From: Mercurialis annua
Lineage: Eukaryota; Streptophyta; Magnoliopsida; Malpighiales; Euphorbiaceae
Direction of reading: 5' to 3'
Length of the DNA stretch: 64,000 nt
NCBI RefSeq assembly: GCF_937616625.2
Contig: NC_065575.1
Coordinates: 30,441,001 to 30,505,000 of the forward strand
Made by a program: the position numbers and the translations under genes. Under the pieces are notes generated by a model. The model was not told the DNA's origin and did no database searches. It worked only from the letters and a program-made list of their open reading frames with translations. Position 1 is the stretch's first letter. Each line of letters begins with the position of its first letter. Positions 20,459-33,045 of this stretch are shown in pieces.

Positions 20459-23400
20459 TGTAATAACCTAAATTTTGAGGTATTACGTGTAGTGCCACGA
20501 GACATAATCGTAAAGATTAAGAACGAGAATATCAGATTAGGATTGGAAAATAAGGACTTAGACCGAAGCGGGTCTATTGGAATTATCGTAGAATAATAAT
20601 TTAAATGAAAAATTATTATGCGATAAATTGTATTTAATCGAGACAAAAAGGGAATAAAATAAAATAAGTTGGAAAGCCAGAGCTTATAATATTCACGTCA
20701 AGGTCCGTGAAATATTATTAATAAATGATCGTCAAAGTTTCGTAAGTATACGAAATCGTTTTAGAAGAAAGTTTGACGATTAGTTAAGAATAAGGGTTAA
20801 AGTGCAAATTAGCCACTTTAAGGGCTAAAGTGGACTTTTAACCAAAAACTTCCGAAGGAAGTTGTGTTTTACTCTATTTTCTCAAGATAAGAAAATAATA
20901 TCGATAAAGTGGTTATCGATAGTCATTAATATGAAAATTGGACGAAAAAGTGAGAAAAAGTGCAAATTAGCTCAAAATGGAAATTTGAGCGTTTTTGGCC
21001 AAAATTGCCAAAATAAATTGTTGAAAAGTGATATTATAAAATATGATACTAATATTATTTATTTGGAAAATAAATAATACAGAATTCATCGAGAATCGAA
21101 TGATTAAAGGATTAGTGGACTAAATTGGACGAAAGAAAAGTTAAAAGTTAGAGGTTGAGGAGGTGGCAAACTCAAGGATTAAAGGAGACTTTTGTCTCAT
21201 TTATCTAAGCCACTTGCATATGAGTTTAAACTCAGCAAGCTTATCATTTGCAGCTCCCAAATTTCGTACTCCACCCTTTTTCCATGGAAGATCATCAACC
21301 AAATTTCAAAGGAGCATAACTTCTTCGTTTCTCAACGAAATTGGACGATTCTTGTGGCTACGGAACGAGAAGAAGGATAGCTACTGATCTAGCCCTATTT
21401 TTAAAGGTAATAATCACATCTTGAGGTTAGGGTTAGGGCTGTAACTTTCGAGTTTGATTAGTTAAAATGGGGATGATGATTCCAATGGTGGAAATGATGT
21501 GTATGATGAATAAATTGAGGATTTAAGTTAAGTCTAATGGTTGTTTTGATGTAGGATGAAAGTTTTGAATTGTGTGTGAGGTATATGTTAAGGGTTTTGA
21601 GGATTGATTTGGGAATTTTATGTGTTGATGATCATAGGTGTTCTTGAGTTGAATTGAAGCAAAGTTGATGGTGAATTTGAGCTTGAAGTGTTTGGCTGGA
21701 TTGAATTGGTGTTAGAGTTCTGAAATTGTTAGATTTAGTTTCAACACTAAATAGTTACGAAACGAGTCGGCGAAAATTAGTTTGACGATTTTGGCAGAAT
21801 TTTGTACTGCAGAATAGAGGTATTGTGAGAGCAATATCTCGAGTTTTATAACTCGGAATCAAGTTCCGTTTGTTGGCACGGAAACTTTGAGATGTTAACT
21901 ACAATTGGCTAGCTTTAAGTTTTCTCTAATTCTGCCTCTAAGATTATCAAATTGAGCAAAACATTGTTTTGCTCAGAGCAGGTCTGCAGTTTTAGGACAG
22001 CCCTATGTAAAAACCTTATGGGCTAGATTCCGACACCTTCGGGTGCGAATTTCATTCCGAGACCTACACAAAAGTTGTAGGAGACATTCCGAACTTTAAG
22101 AATGTCAATTTTGTTTTGGGGTCGGACTATTTTTAGATAAGAGTTTTGTTAGCCGAAGTAGACTAGAAAAATAGCTTTTTTGATAAATTAGTTATACTTA
22201 GAAATTTTATTAATTCGTAGCGTTATCGAATTTGCGTAGACTCGAAGAAGCGACTATCGATAAGGCTCGAGGCGAATGGATCGAGATATTGTCAAGCTTA
22301 TTTGAAGAATTTGGATAGCAAGTGGTGAGTACACTTTAAATTACTCGTTAATATTCATAAAGCCGTATATTTTAATACGACGAGCTATATGAATAAATTA
22401 TATCATATTATTGAAAAGTAATATATATTGTATGATTTGAAAATGCTTGTTTATCGAATTATGTTATCTTGATAATAACGTATTAAATGGAAAATATCAT
22501 AAATGCTTAAAATACCGGGGAAGGGTAAAGCAATATAAAATGCAATCAAATGTCAAATGACACACAAGTGTCGATAATATAAGAATAAAGAAATGTAGTA
22601 CATTCCAATATGTACTATTAAATGAAATCAATACCCTATTGTGCGTGTGTTATAAATGTATGCCCTTAGATTGTATTGTGCATGTCATGGTCCATAAAGG
22701 ATCAAGAAAACCCAACATAAAGCATCGAAATGATAAATACATGAGATAAGAAAAGTGTACTCTAACATATTCAATAATAAGAACTGAGATATAAGGTGGA
22801 ACTCGGTAGAATTATCCCGGGACCTGTATCTCATCCATTCTCGATGATAGTCCTCGGAACTCATACGAAATAAAAGTAAGTGCGATACATCGAGAATTAA
22901 TACGAAACAAGATCGAGACACAATGTGAACAAACACTCCTATTAAATGTCAATAGGAATTATATGAATCGACAGTTAAGTTCAAAAGACTTGCAGGGTGC
23001 AGAGTCCGAATGCAGACACGAAGGTAACTCGGTTGAACTATCTCGGGACCTGTGTCTGGTGAGTAACTCGGTTGAACTATCTCGGGACTTACAACTTGGG
23101 ATTAAGTAGTGGCATGAGTAACTCGGTCGAACTATCTCGGGACTGTGCCACATGGTTGAAGGTAACTCGGTTGAACTATCTCGGGACCCAACCATAAGGA
23201 CCAAGTCACAAGAGACTTGCCAGTGATTTAATTCGATTTAGAATCATGATGATATAACCTAAGATTTAAGATTCGATCGAAAACTAGTGCAACAAAACGA
23301 GAAAGAAAAAATATCAATACCATAATAAGAAATCAAAGCTGTCAAATATGTATAAACTATAAGTTTATGAAATAAACAAAGAGTTATGAAGAAAAGTAAA

Positions 23401-23853
23401 CAGGGTATGCAATATGATTTCAAAAGAGTATTTTCTATATATAAAATGGGTTTTCAACGGTTTTAACCCTTTATGTGATATTGCGTGTAATTTGGTGAAC
23501 TCGCTCAGTTTTATACTGACCCCGTTGCTCCTCCCATTTTTCAGGGATAGTATGATATGATTTGAAGAGTCAAGCTTCCGAAGTTTTGATTCTCGGAAGT
23601 CATTTGCACAAGAAGTAAAAAAAGGTTTTCATTCTAGCAGTCCGCAGTAGTCTAGATGTTTTTGTCTATGTATTTGTATAACGCATTTTCACTCTGATGC
23701 TTTTGTAAAATGGGGTCACATGTATTTTGATATATGAAATATGATTTAATTTGCAAAAGAATTTACACAGGTTTTTAGGCTTGCTACGGGTTTTTGGAGC
23801 TACCACTCCCATTCCCTAGCGCCGGTCGCGACTCATAAATTTGGGTCGTGACA
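20459..23853 (+). mobile_element. Element C 3' LTR
   Basis: 3395 bp, nearly identical to the 5' LTR apart from a deletion of about 425 bp near 21692 (short GGC homology at the breakpoints) and about 36 bp kept near 20538. The hairpin array is at 22786-23195. The LTR is followed by the target duplication CATGC. Confidence 0.94.
22786..23195 (+). repeat. Five conserved-loop hairpins in the C 3' LTR
   Basis: Same five units as in the 5' LTR. Two substitutions hit the flanks: GAGATAT for GAGATAC in the first stem, which still allows a G-U pair with GTATCTC, and ATGGTTGAAGGT for ATGGTTAAAGGT in the last unit. Confidence 0.88.
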
Positions 23854-24611
23854 CATGCGCACCGGTATTGATCTGGGTAAGTTATATATGGAAATGTGGT
23901 AACTCTTTGTGAGCATAGCTCTCAGGACCAGGTAGAGTAACTCGGTGTAGCTCAGCTCTCGGGACTCTTGTATAAGTGTGGTCAGTGGTAACTCGGTGTA
24001 GCTCAGCTTTCGGGACAAGACCTATTGGATTATGTTTATTATTTAGAATTGTGGATTAGGGTTCCAACTATTATTCGTAATATCGTTTTTAAATGTTTTA
24101 AACGGTTTTAAAGGTTTTCCACTTAATAAATGTAGATAGTGGTATAAACTCATCTCAGTATATCTGACCCCGTTGTTTTCCCAATTTTTCCCAGGGGAAT
24201 GATCTGAGAGAGTCTGGTGATCTCCGTATTTACTTTTCTTCGGAGGTTCCATTTATTTTTGATAAACTGTAAAACTGTTTTATTCTTAGACCGCAGTAGT
24301 AACTAGACGTCTTTATTTTATTCTAGTTGTTGTCAGATTGGTCTGACTGATTATTTATTGCTCTGGCATGTTAAACGTTTATTCCGGATTATTTATGTTA
24401 AGCCGATTTAATACTATTATTGGAAAGCATGTTATTATAATTGTTGAATATTATAACTGCTAGATTTAGGCTGAAGTCTCGGCTGCCCCCGAGCATTGGT
24501 TTTCTGCAGGTTTACGTGTTTATATGTTAAATGAAAGGCTAGCTACGGGTTTTGGTACTACATTACCCATACCCTAGCGCCGGTCGTGATTCATGAAAAT
24601 GGGTCGTGACA
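23854..24611 (+). mobile_element. Element A first LTR, right piece
   Basis: Resumes with the CATGC duplication and matches the second A LTR from about 32297 on. It ends ...CTAGCGCCGGTCGTGATTCA and then GGGTCGTGACA at 24611. It contains three units related to the conserved-loop hairpins (23896-24022). Confidence 0.93.
23896..24022 (+). repeat. Three related loop units in first A LTR
   Basis: Units read GTAACTCGGTGTAGCTCAGC then TCTCGGGAC. The loop start (AACTCGGT) and end (CTCGGGAC) match the C and B units, but the centre differs and the stems are short (GGTC...GACC and GGT/ACC are the best). The same three units are at 32339-32464. Confidence 0.7.
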
Positions 24612-24615
24612 AACT

Positions 24616-24627
24616 TGGTATCAGAGC
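24616..24627 (+). other. Primer-binding site of element A
   Basis: TGGTATCAGAGC, 5 bp after the LTR end; matches initiator tRNA-Met. Confidence 0.92.
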
Positions 24628-24690
24628 TTTGGTTTCAAACCAAGGCCATTTGCTTGCTATGTGTTTACTCTATTAAGTAAGGTTGTGTCT

Positions 24691-24719
24691 TAGGAACTAC
24701 TGCGAATATAGGTTTCTGT
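24691..24719 (+). promoter_or_regulatory. Shared leader motif, A first unit
   Basis: TAGGAACTACTGCGAATATA then GGTTTCTGTCATG, about 65 nt after the primer-binding site. The second A unit has the same motif at 33124-33153. Confidence 0.7.
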
Positions 24720-24955
24720 CATGTCTTTAAAAACGTCATCTTTTGATTTTTAAAATATTCTGCCTACACCAATAGGATTGCGTCGAGTCAGTCATTATAT
24801 GTTGATTTGATGCTGTTAATTGTTAATGCTATTTCACTTGGGTGAATATTTTGTTGCTGTTGATTTCTCGGGAAATCCTAATTATTACTTGTTTTGTTTC
24901 ATACTTGGGTATGAATTATGTGTTATTTAAATTGCTTTTGTTCAATCCTTAGGAT

Positions 24956-26878
24956 ATGGACAACGTTGTTCGTACTCGTGCTGCGGCAGAGCAAGAAGTT
25001 GTGGCTGATGATGCGATTTCCATGGAAGTCGATCAGAACGTACCACCAGTTCCGGCCAATGCTGGACGTGGTAGAGGTGCTAGTAGAGGATGAGGTAGAG
25101 GAGCTGGTGCTGGTAGAGGTGGAGCTAGAGGACGTGGTGCAGCAGGTGTTCAAGCACCGAATGTGCAGCAGGCACCAAATGTACAGCAGGCACCGAATGT
25201 GCAGCAGGCACCGGAGGTGCAACAGGCACCGAATATGCAGGCGTTCGACTTCACTACTTTCTTGGCTGGGATTGTCGAGATGCAGAACAACCAGGCTCTT
25301 TTGCAGAACTAGTGTACTGTACTGGGTCAGTTAGCGCAGCAACAGCAACCTCAGGCTGGTGCTGTAGCTGGTATGGGTGGACTTGCAGGTGTTGGTCACA
25401 TTCCGACAGACAGAGAGATGGTGATGACCTACACGAAGTTGAATCCGACTTCTTTTGATGGAACTGGGGATGCTCTAGACTTTCTGGATGAATTTGAGTA
25501 CAATAGTCAGAGAATTCAAGCTACTGATTGTCAATCAGTGATGCTTCTGGAGATGTCGCTGAAGGGTCCAGCTAAGGACTGGTTTCACGATAACATCAGA
25601 CCAGAGATGGCTACATTGTCTTGGGCTGATTTTATGACAAGGTTCAGAGGTTTTTATCTACCTTTCTCTGTGACTGAGAATTTCAGAGAGAAGCTGCTAA
25701 GTTTGAAGAAAGGGGATAGATCAGTGACAGACTACACTACAGCGTTTGTCCGTTTGGGGCGGTTTGCTACAGATCTTCAGGGAGATCGTGGGCGAGTGAA
25801 CAACCGTTATATCAGGGGTTTAGGCTCGGAATTTCTCCCTTTGCTGATAGGGGCAGACATGGAGTTTGCTCGGGTAGTGGACAGTGCTCGACGGATGGAG
25901 AATTCGTTGATTCAGTTTGGGACGATCTCTGACCCTTTCCAGAATCAGAAGGGAAAGAGTGATGTTCCTAGTGGGGGGCAACAGGCCCCAGTGCAGCATG
26001 GTAGTGGGAACTACTACAGTGGCTCTTCTCAAGCCAATAAGGGGAGTCGCCGTACTCACAACAAAGGGAGGCATAGTGCTAGGAGTACTCCGTACAGCTC
26101 TAGTAGCAATGGGAGTAACCGTGGTTCAGGACGCGGGTACAGTGGTGGATCGAACATTCCGTTCTGCCAGAATTGCAGATGCAGGCACTATGGTCAGTGT
26201 CAGTCAGCTCCTGGAGGTTGTTTCTCTTGTGGCCAGCCGGGTCATTTTTCCAGGGAGTGTCCGACATCTGGGCAGCAGATGTCTAACTCCAGTGTGGCGC
26301 AGTCATCTTATCAGCAGCAGAGACCTGCGTTTACACAGTCTGTAGGGTACTCTCAACCTGCAGCATCTTTTGGTGGCCAGCGGGGCCGTGTTTCTGGTGG
26401 CAGAGGTTTTGGTGGCCGTGGTAACGGTGATAGAGGTTCCAACATTTATGGTACTGGGCAGAGTTCGCAGCAGCAGCCGCAGGGTCAGGCGAGAGTGTTT
26501 GCTCTTACTCCTCAGGATGCGCGTGCATCAAATGTTGTGGTGCAAGGTACAATTCCGATTTCTTTTACTGATGCTCTGGTATTATTTGATGCGGGTGCAA
26601 CCCATTCGTTTGTGTCTACATGTTTTGCTGGGAAATTGGGTATGACACCATCTGTTTTGAGTGAACCTCTAGCTGTGTCTACACCTATGTCTGAAGGTGT
26701 AGTAGTGGACGTCGTTTATCCTTCTTGTCCAGTGGTTATTCAGGGTAGAGAATTATGTGCTGATTTGATTGTACTTGACGTTCTTTCTTTTAATGTCATC
26801 TTGGGGATGGATTGGCTGTCGCACCATTATGTTCTATTGACTGTCGAGGGAAGTCAGTCGAGTTCAGGATTCCAGTGA
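24956..26878 (+). pseudogene. gag: gag-protease pseudogene of element A
   Basis: The frame starts MDNVV at 24956. It has a stop at 25091 in the Gly/Arg-rich N-terminal part and another at 25310, then stays open to 26878. Domains in order: QQAPNV repeats; retrotransposon gag core (DALDFLDEFEY, MSLKGPAKDWF, NNRYIRGLGSEF) at about 25430-25860; zinc knuckle CFSCGQPGHFSREC at 26219-26260; aspartic protease with active site FDAGATHSFVS near 26585-26617; ILGMDWL near 26800. Gag forms the particle and protease cuts the polyprotein. The frame is lost near 26840-26878, before reverse transcriptase. Compared with the second A unit (51396 on), the Gly/Arg tract is shorter by about nine codons. Confidence 0.92.
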
Positions 26879-29800
26879 TCTACCTTTTACCTTTCAGGGA
26901 GAGAAGGCGGAGACACCTAAGAATCTGATTTCCGCCATCAAGGAGAAGCAGATGTTAGGCAAGGGTTGCAAGGGTTTTCTTGCTGTGGTTCGTGATTTGG
27001 AGTTTGACAGTGGTGATATGCATAGTGTTCCGATTGTGAATGAGTTCACTGATGTTTTTCCAGAGGAATTGCCTGGATTACCACCTGATCGTGATATTGA
27101 GTTTTGCATTGATGTGGTTTCTGGTACAGCTCTGATTTCGATACCGCCGTATCGGATGGCTCCAGCAGAGCTGAAAGAGTTGAAGGACCAGTTACAAGAG
27201 TTGTTGGATAGCGGGTTCATCAGACCGAGTACTTCTCCATGGGGTGGTCCAGTTCTGTTTGTGAAAAAGAAGGACGGTCCTTTCGAATGTTTATCGACTA
27301 CAGACAGTTGAACAAGTCTACTGTCAAGAACATATATCCACTTCCTTGCTCGATGATTTGTTTGACCAGTTGCAGGGTGCGAAGTGTTTTTCCAAGATTG
27401 ATTTGAGGTCTGGGTATCATCAGCTTCGGATCCGTGATGTAGATGTGCCTAAGACTGCTTTTCAAACTCGTTATGGACATTTTGAGTTTCTGGTTATGTC
27501 CTTTGGTCTGACTAACGCACCAGCAGCGTTTATGGATATGATGAACAATGTTCAAGCCGTTTTTGGATCAATTTGTTTTCGTCTTTATTGATGACATTTT
27601 GATCTTTTCTTGGAGTGAGGAGGAGCATGCTTACCATTTGAGGACTATACTACAGACGTTGCGTGAGCATCAGTTGTATGCTAAGTTCTCAAAATGCGAG
27701 TTCTGGTTGGATCAGGTTACCTTTCTAGGACACGTGGTGTCGAAAGATGGGAACAAGGTTGATCCGAAGAAGATTGAGGCGGTTATGGATTGGCAGAGGC
27801 CGAGGTCAGTTACCGAGATCATAAGTTTTCTGGGTTTAGCTAGCTACAATCGTCGGTTCGTGCAAGATTTCTCCAGAATATCTGCACCATTGACTAAACT
27901 GACACAGAAGGGTATTAAGTTTGAGTGGACTGACAAGTGCGAGGCGAGCTTTGAGAAGCTCAAGGAGATTTTGACTACAGCTCCGGTTTTAGCATTGCCT
28001 TCTGGCATTGACGGTTTCACTGATGGCTTGGGTTGCATTCTGATGCAACATGGACATGTGATTGTCTATGCTTCCAGACAGTTGAAGAAGCATAAGGTGA
28101 ATTACCCTACTCATGATTTAGAGTTGGCAGCTGTGGTTTTTGTTCTGAAAATCTGGAGACATTATTTGTATGGTGCAACTTATGAGATTTTCACTTATCA
28201 CAAGAGTTTGAAATATATCTTTGATCAGAGAGAATTGAACTTGAGACGGAGGAGGTGGCTAGAATTGCTGAAAGACTACGACTGTACTATTCAGTACCAT
28301 CCTGGTGAGGCTAATGTGGTAACCGATGCGTTGAGTCGCAAGTCTTCGGGCAGTTTGGATCATATTTCTGAGATTAGGCGTAGACCCATGGTTAGAGAGT
28401 GGCACGGTTTGATAGCTTCAGGCTATGGTTTTCAGGTTTCTCAGGCTGGTTGTTTGTTAGCACAGTTGCAAGTGCAACCGTTTTGATTGATCGGATCAAA
28501 GCTTTACAAGCTGAGGATCCACAGTTGAAACGGATTATTGAGGAGGTTTAGCAGGACGGTAATTCTGAGTTTACTTTTGTGGATGGTGTTCTGAGACATG
28601 GTTCGAGATTGTGTGTTCCGGATTCAGATGGTTTGAGGGACCAGATTCTGGAAGAAGTGCATAAATCTGCTTATAGTGTTCATCCGGGTTCTACTAAGAT
28701 GTGCCATGATCTTTAGGGTACCTACTGGTAGAGCGGGATGAAGAAGGATGTCGCTGAGTATGTTTCTAATTGTCTGACGTGCCAGCAGGTGAAGCTAGAG
28801 CATCAGAGACCTTTTGGCTATCTGCAGCCACTACCTATTCCAGAGTGGAAGTGGGAGCGGATTGCCATGGATTTTGAGGTTTGTTTACCACGTACTCGAC
28901 AGGGATACGATTCCATCTGGGTGATAGTTGACCGTATGACTAAGTCAGCTAATTTCCTTCCGATCAAGGTTTCGTAAACTGCTTCAAGGTTGGCTCAGTT
29001 GTAAATCGACAGGATTGTCAGTTTGCATGGTGTACCGGTTTCTAGTGTTTCAGACAGAGGTTCCGTGTTTACTTCGAGGTTTTGGAAAGCGTTACAGGAA
29101 TCCTTAGGTTCTCGGTTGGATTTCAGTACAGCTTTTCATCCTCAGACTGACGGTCAGTCTGAGAGGATTATTTAGACGTTGGAGGATATGCTCAGGATGT
29201 GTGTTCTCGATTTTCAGGGTAGCTGGGATACTCATCTGCCGTTGATTGAGTTTTCTTACAACAACAGTTACCACGCGAGTATCGAGATGGCGCCGTATGA
29301 GGCTTTGTACGGGCGCAAGTGTAGATCTCCTATCTGCTGGGAGGAGGTTAGAGAGCGTAAACTCTCGGGAGCAGAGATTATTCAGATTACCTCAGAGAAG
29401 GTACCATTGATCAAAAGAAGATTAGAGACTACTTTTAGTCGGCATAAGAGTTATGCTGATCCGAAGAGGAAAGACATTGAGTTTCATGTTGGTGATTTTG
29501 TGTTTCTTCGGGTTCCGCCTATGAAAGGCGTGGTTCGTTTTGGTGTCAAGGGAAAGTTGGCACCGAGGTATATTAGTCCTTATGAGATTTCAGAGAGGAT
29601 TGGAGCTGTGGCTTATCGTCTGGTTCTGCCGCCAGACCTGTCGTTAGTACATCCTGTGTTTCATGTTTCTATGTAAAAAAGTGCATTTCAGATCCTTCGC
29701 ACGTGATTGTGCCTCAGAGTGTTGAGATTGACCAAGAGATGTCCTATGAGGAACAACCAATTGAGATTGTTGATACGCAAGTGCGTAAATTGCAGAACAA

Positions 29801-29906
29801 GGAGATTCTGATGGTCAAAGTTCTCTGGCGCAATCATTCTGTAGATGAATGTACTTGGGAGACCGAGTCGGATATGCGGAATCGCTATCCTTTTCTTTTT
29901 CCGTGA
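26879..29906 (+). pseudogene. pol: pol pseudogene of element A (RT, RNase H, integrase, chromodomain-like tail)
   Basis: Reverse transcriptase is seen in pieces: [40 protein letters not shown] and the catalytic FIDDIL at 27583-27600, with frame changes near 27285, 27350 and 27550. RNase H follows ([23 protein letters not shown]) but a gap of about 21 bp near 28018-28026 removes the segment with the first catalytic aspartate. Integrase keeps the HHCC finger (SAYSVHPGS, NCLTCQQVK) and core motifs ([18 protein letters not shown]), with stops at 28549, 28714, 28729, 28974, 29003 and 29173. The tail VKVLWRNHSVDECTWE is chromodomain-like, as in Tekay/Del elements. It would copy and integrate the element; it is now inactive. 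Confidence 0.93.
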
Positions 29907-30011
29907 GGTACGATATCTTGATTTTCTGTGATTTTTATGATTTTTACTTGTCTTACATGTTGTCCTGGTGTGAATTGCTTATCGTGTTAAATTCGAGGAC
30001 AAATTTATAAT

Positions 30012-30024
30012 TAGTTGGGGAGAA
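30012..30024 (+). other. Polypurine tract of element A
   Basis: TAGTTGGGGAGAA directly before the second LTR. A TTCGAGGAC motif, damaged in its right half, lies 20 bp upstream. Confidence 0.85.
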
Positions 30025-30105
30025 TGTAATATCCCGTAAAAATTTTAATTCATTCTCGATGAAATTTTGGAAATTTTTGGGTTCTTTTCGGTAGTGGTTC
30101 GGGTT

Positions 30106-30292
30106 GTGGTTCAACCGAGAGGGTTGAACCACTCTCTTTAAAATCAGGTCTCAAAGAGACCTGATTTTGAAGAGAGTTTCCAACGAAACTCAAGGTCTCG
30201 TACGAGACCTTAGTAAATAAGGCATGGTCTCGTACGAGACCATGGTTCTCAAACGAGAATAGCGTGAAAATTGATGTTCTCGTTCGAGAACA
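30106..30292 (+). repeat. U3 hairpin cluster of A, second LTR
   Basis: Same seven inverted repeats as at 10782-10968. The sixth is damaged on the opposite arm (TTCTCAAACGAGAA here, TTCTCGAACAAGAA there), so the ancestral hairpin was probably perfect and each copy lost one CpG. Confidence 0.88.
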
Positions 30293-31548
30293 GCGCACCC
30301 TTGCGTGAGGGGGCATTTCAGACCTTCGCACCTCCCATCCCTACCTATATTTACGTTTTAATTCAACCCTAATCTACTCTCCACGCTGCAAATAAACTCC
30401 AGCCTCCATTATCTTGTTATTTCACTGAGAAATCGCTGCTCAATTCCCTTCCAAAGTCCGGTGTTCGTCGGTAAGATTTTGTAATCCTTATTTCAGTCTT
30501 AGTTTAAAAGCAACCTTCAGTATATTGAATCGTTCTTGCTCGTTTTTTGACCGAAATCAGAACCATTTGATCCCAGAGATTATAGACTCGATCCTCTACG
30601 ATTCTAAAGTTTCGGAATCGGAAACGGTACGCTATTTTCTTCGTTTGAGCCATCGTCGTTGTATCGTTCGGTTTGAATTCATTTTTAAGTCTTATGAACA
30701 ACATTCAGTAAATTGATTGGTTCTCTTTTGTTTCTAGATCGAAATCAATTCCGTTTGTTTCCGGACGATCTAGACTCGCGTACCTTCGATCCCCCACCTT
30801 GATTTCGCAAAACAGTACGTAATCGACCTCGTTTCAATCACCGTACGGTTTCCGTTTTAAGGTTTCATAATCTGTTTTGCTTGGAGTGTTCTTTACTGCC
30901 GAATCCCTTACTTCGCTGGACTATATCTTTGCTGCATTTGAAATTATAAATCACTGCTTAGGTTAGGTGTTTGTTGATTTAGCTCAGTTTAAAATCATCC
31001 CTTCGTTTTCCGGATTGTTGTTCATCGTTTCTTCTAAAACGAACAAACACAGTGGGTTGGATCATTTCGTATTTATTTTGAATTCATGATTGTGATATGT
31101 TGAAATCAAGTAATTATTGGATTAAATCATTAAAGAGTTGTAAAGATTGTTGAATAATGGATTAATGAATTGTGCCTCATAGTTTAGTAACTTGTTTTAT
31201 GAAGAAAAATGGTGTCTTGGAGGGATTTTGAGTTTAAATGAGGCAGGTGGCTAATTAGCCATTATAGTTATCAAATCGTTTTGTTTAAAACAAATAAATC
31301 CTTAACGTTAAACTTTAACTAATAATTTGGATTTTTTTTTGATTTATGAATTAAACATGTAAAACGATAATTAATATTATTACTCGGGTAATCATATTTA
31401 ACTTCGAAATTCGATTTGGTATAAATTAGCTAAATTACAATTTAGCCCCTAAACGTTTTTAAAACTTATTTAAGTAAGTTTTTGATTAGTAACGTTATAT
31501 TTGGTATTAATTATAAACAAAAGTAATTAATTTGATTTTAAATATCAA

Positions 31549-31631
31549 ATTGGCTAAAGTACAATTTAGTCCATAAATTGGCAAAAGTACAGTTTAGTCC
31601 CTAATTGGCTAAAGTACAATTTAGTCCCTAA
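31549..31631 (+). repeat. 28-bp repeat, three copies, second A LTR
   Basis: ATTGGCTAAAGTACAATTTA units, three copies against five in the first LTR (12223-12361). Confidence 0.85.
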
Positions 31632-32338
31632 ACTTTATTAAACTCAAAATGGTTAGATTTTTGGGTTGTAACTTGGGTTACTTGAAATTTAAGTTATTGA
31701 GTTATGCTTTTAAAATGGTTTATTATTTTATGGAATTATTTTATAAATATAAACTCGGGTTTATATTTGATAAACGTTTTGAGTCGGGTTAGACTTGGGT
31801 GACCCGACAAGTGAGGTTAGCTTGGTAGTTATTAGTAACTCGCCTAACCCACTATTTGGAAATTAATTATTATTTAAAGATTATTAAATAATATTTATAA
31901 ATTGGCTTTTAAGCGAGAACTCAATAGACTTGTATTAATTGGGCTTCATTACCTATTGGGTATTTCTATGTTGCTTTGGATTGTTTAATTCTGACGTGTT
32001 AATTGTGCTAGTCCTATGTGGTTTCTAGTACTCTCTAGAGTTAGGGTCTGTTTTTAATAATTATTTTATTTGTTTGGACCCGTCTATTGTTCGTGCTCCA
32101 GAGGCGAATCAGGATAAGTTGCTTGCCGGTTTTCACGTGGATTAGCAAGCAGTGAGTTTGTACTTACTATTTACCTCTTTATTAAGTAAATTTCTATTTT
32201 AATATTAAATATATATACTGTACGTATATTTCGAACTGTTTTTATATTATGGCTTCTAGTTGGAACATGCTACCTAATGGGCATCATTAGGACTGCGTGC
32301 GCACCGATATTGATCTGGGTAAGTTATATATGGAAATG

Positions 32339-32464
32339 TGGTAACTCGGTGTGAGCATAGCTCTCGGGACCAGGTAGAGTAACTCTGTGTAGCTCAGCTC
32401 TCGGGACTGTGGTATAAGTGTGGTCAGTGGTAACTCGGTGTAGCTCAGCTCTCGGGACCGGACC
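32339..32464 (+). repeat. Three related loop units, second A LTR
   Basis: Less decayed copy of 23896-24022. Each unit runs AACTCGGTGT...CTCGGGAC with short closing pairs (GGT/ACC, AGT/ACT). Confidence 0.72.
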
Positions 32465-33045
32465 TATTGGATTATGTTTATTATTTAGAATTGTGGATTA
32501 GGGTTCCAACTATTATTCGTAATATCGTTATTAAATGTTTTAAACGGTTTTAATGGTTTTCCACTTAATAAATGTAGATTGTGGTATAAACTCATCTCAG
32601 TATATCTTGTTTTCCCAATTTTTCCCAGGGTTATGATCTGAGAGAGTCTGGTGATCTCCGCATTTACTTTTCTTCGGAGGTTCCATTTATTTTTGATAAA
32701 TTGTAAAACTGTTTTATTCTTAGAACACAGTAGTAACTAGACATCTTTATTTTATTCTAGTTGTTGTCAGATTGGTCTGATTGATTATTTATTGCTCTGG
32801 CATGTTAAACGTTTATTCCGGATTATTTATGTTAAGCCGATTTAATACTATTATTGGAAAGCATGTTATTATAATTGTTGAATATTATAACTGCTAGATT
32901 TAGGCTGAAGTCTCGGTTGACCCCGAGCATTGGTTTTCTGCAGGTTTACGTGTTTATATGTTAAATGAACGGCTAGCTACGGGTTTTGGTACTACATTAC
33001 CCATACCCTAGCGCCGGTCGCGATTCATGAAAATGGGTCGTGACA

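Larger units (their letters stand above)
13030..23853 (+). mobile_element. Element C: complete gag-only LTR retrotransposon
   Basis: C is inserted in the first LTR of A with a perfect 5-bp target duplication CATGC (13025-13029 and 23854-23858). The LTRs (13030-16797 and 20459-23853) both run TGTAATAACC...GTCGTGACA. The primer-binding site is at 16802-16813 and the polypurine tract just before 20459. The 3661-bp internal region shows a decayed gag core and zinc knuckle but no protease, reverse transcriptase or integrase motif. The LTRs are very similar except for two indels, so C is younger than A. Confidence 0.93.
30025..33045 (+). mobile_element. Element A second LTR, complete
   Basis: 3021 bp, TGTAATATCCCG to GGGTCGTGACA. 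It is uninterrupted and serves as the reference for the first LTR. It is followed not by flanking DNA but by another primer-binding site and leader, showing that it is a shared LTR between two tandem A units. Confidence 0.94.

Noticed and set aside
24923..25222. Ser/Thr- and Cys-rich minus-strand frame (also 51330-51680)
   Set aside because: Shadow of the Gly/Arg-rich and QQAPNV-repeat gag region.
26879..29906. Pararetrovirus (caulimovirus-like) origin for the reverse transcriptase
   Set aside because: LTRs, integrase, chromodomain-like tail and domain order all indicate a Ty3/gypsy retrotransposon; no movement protein was seen.
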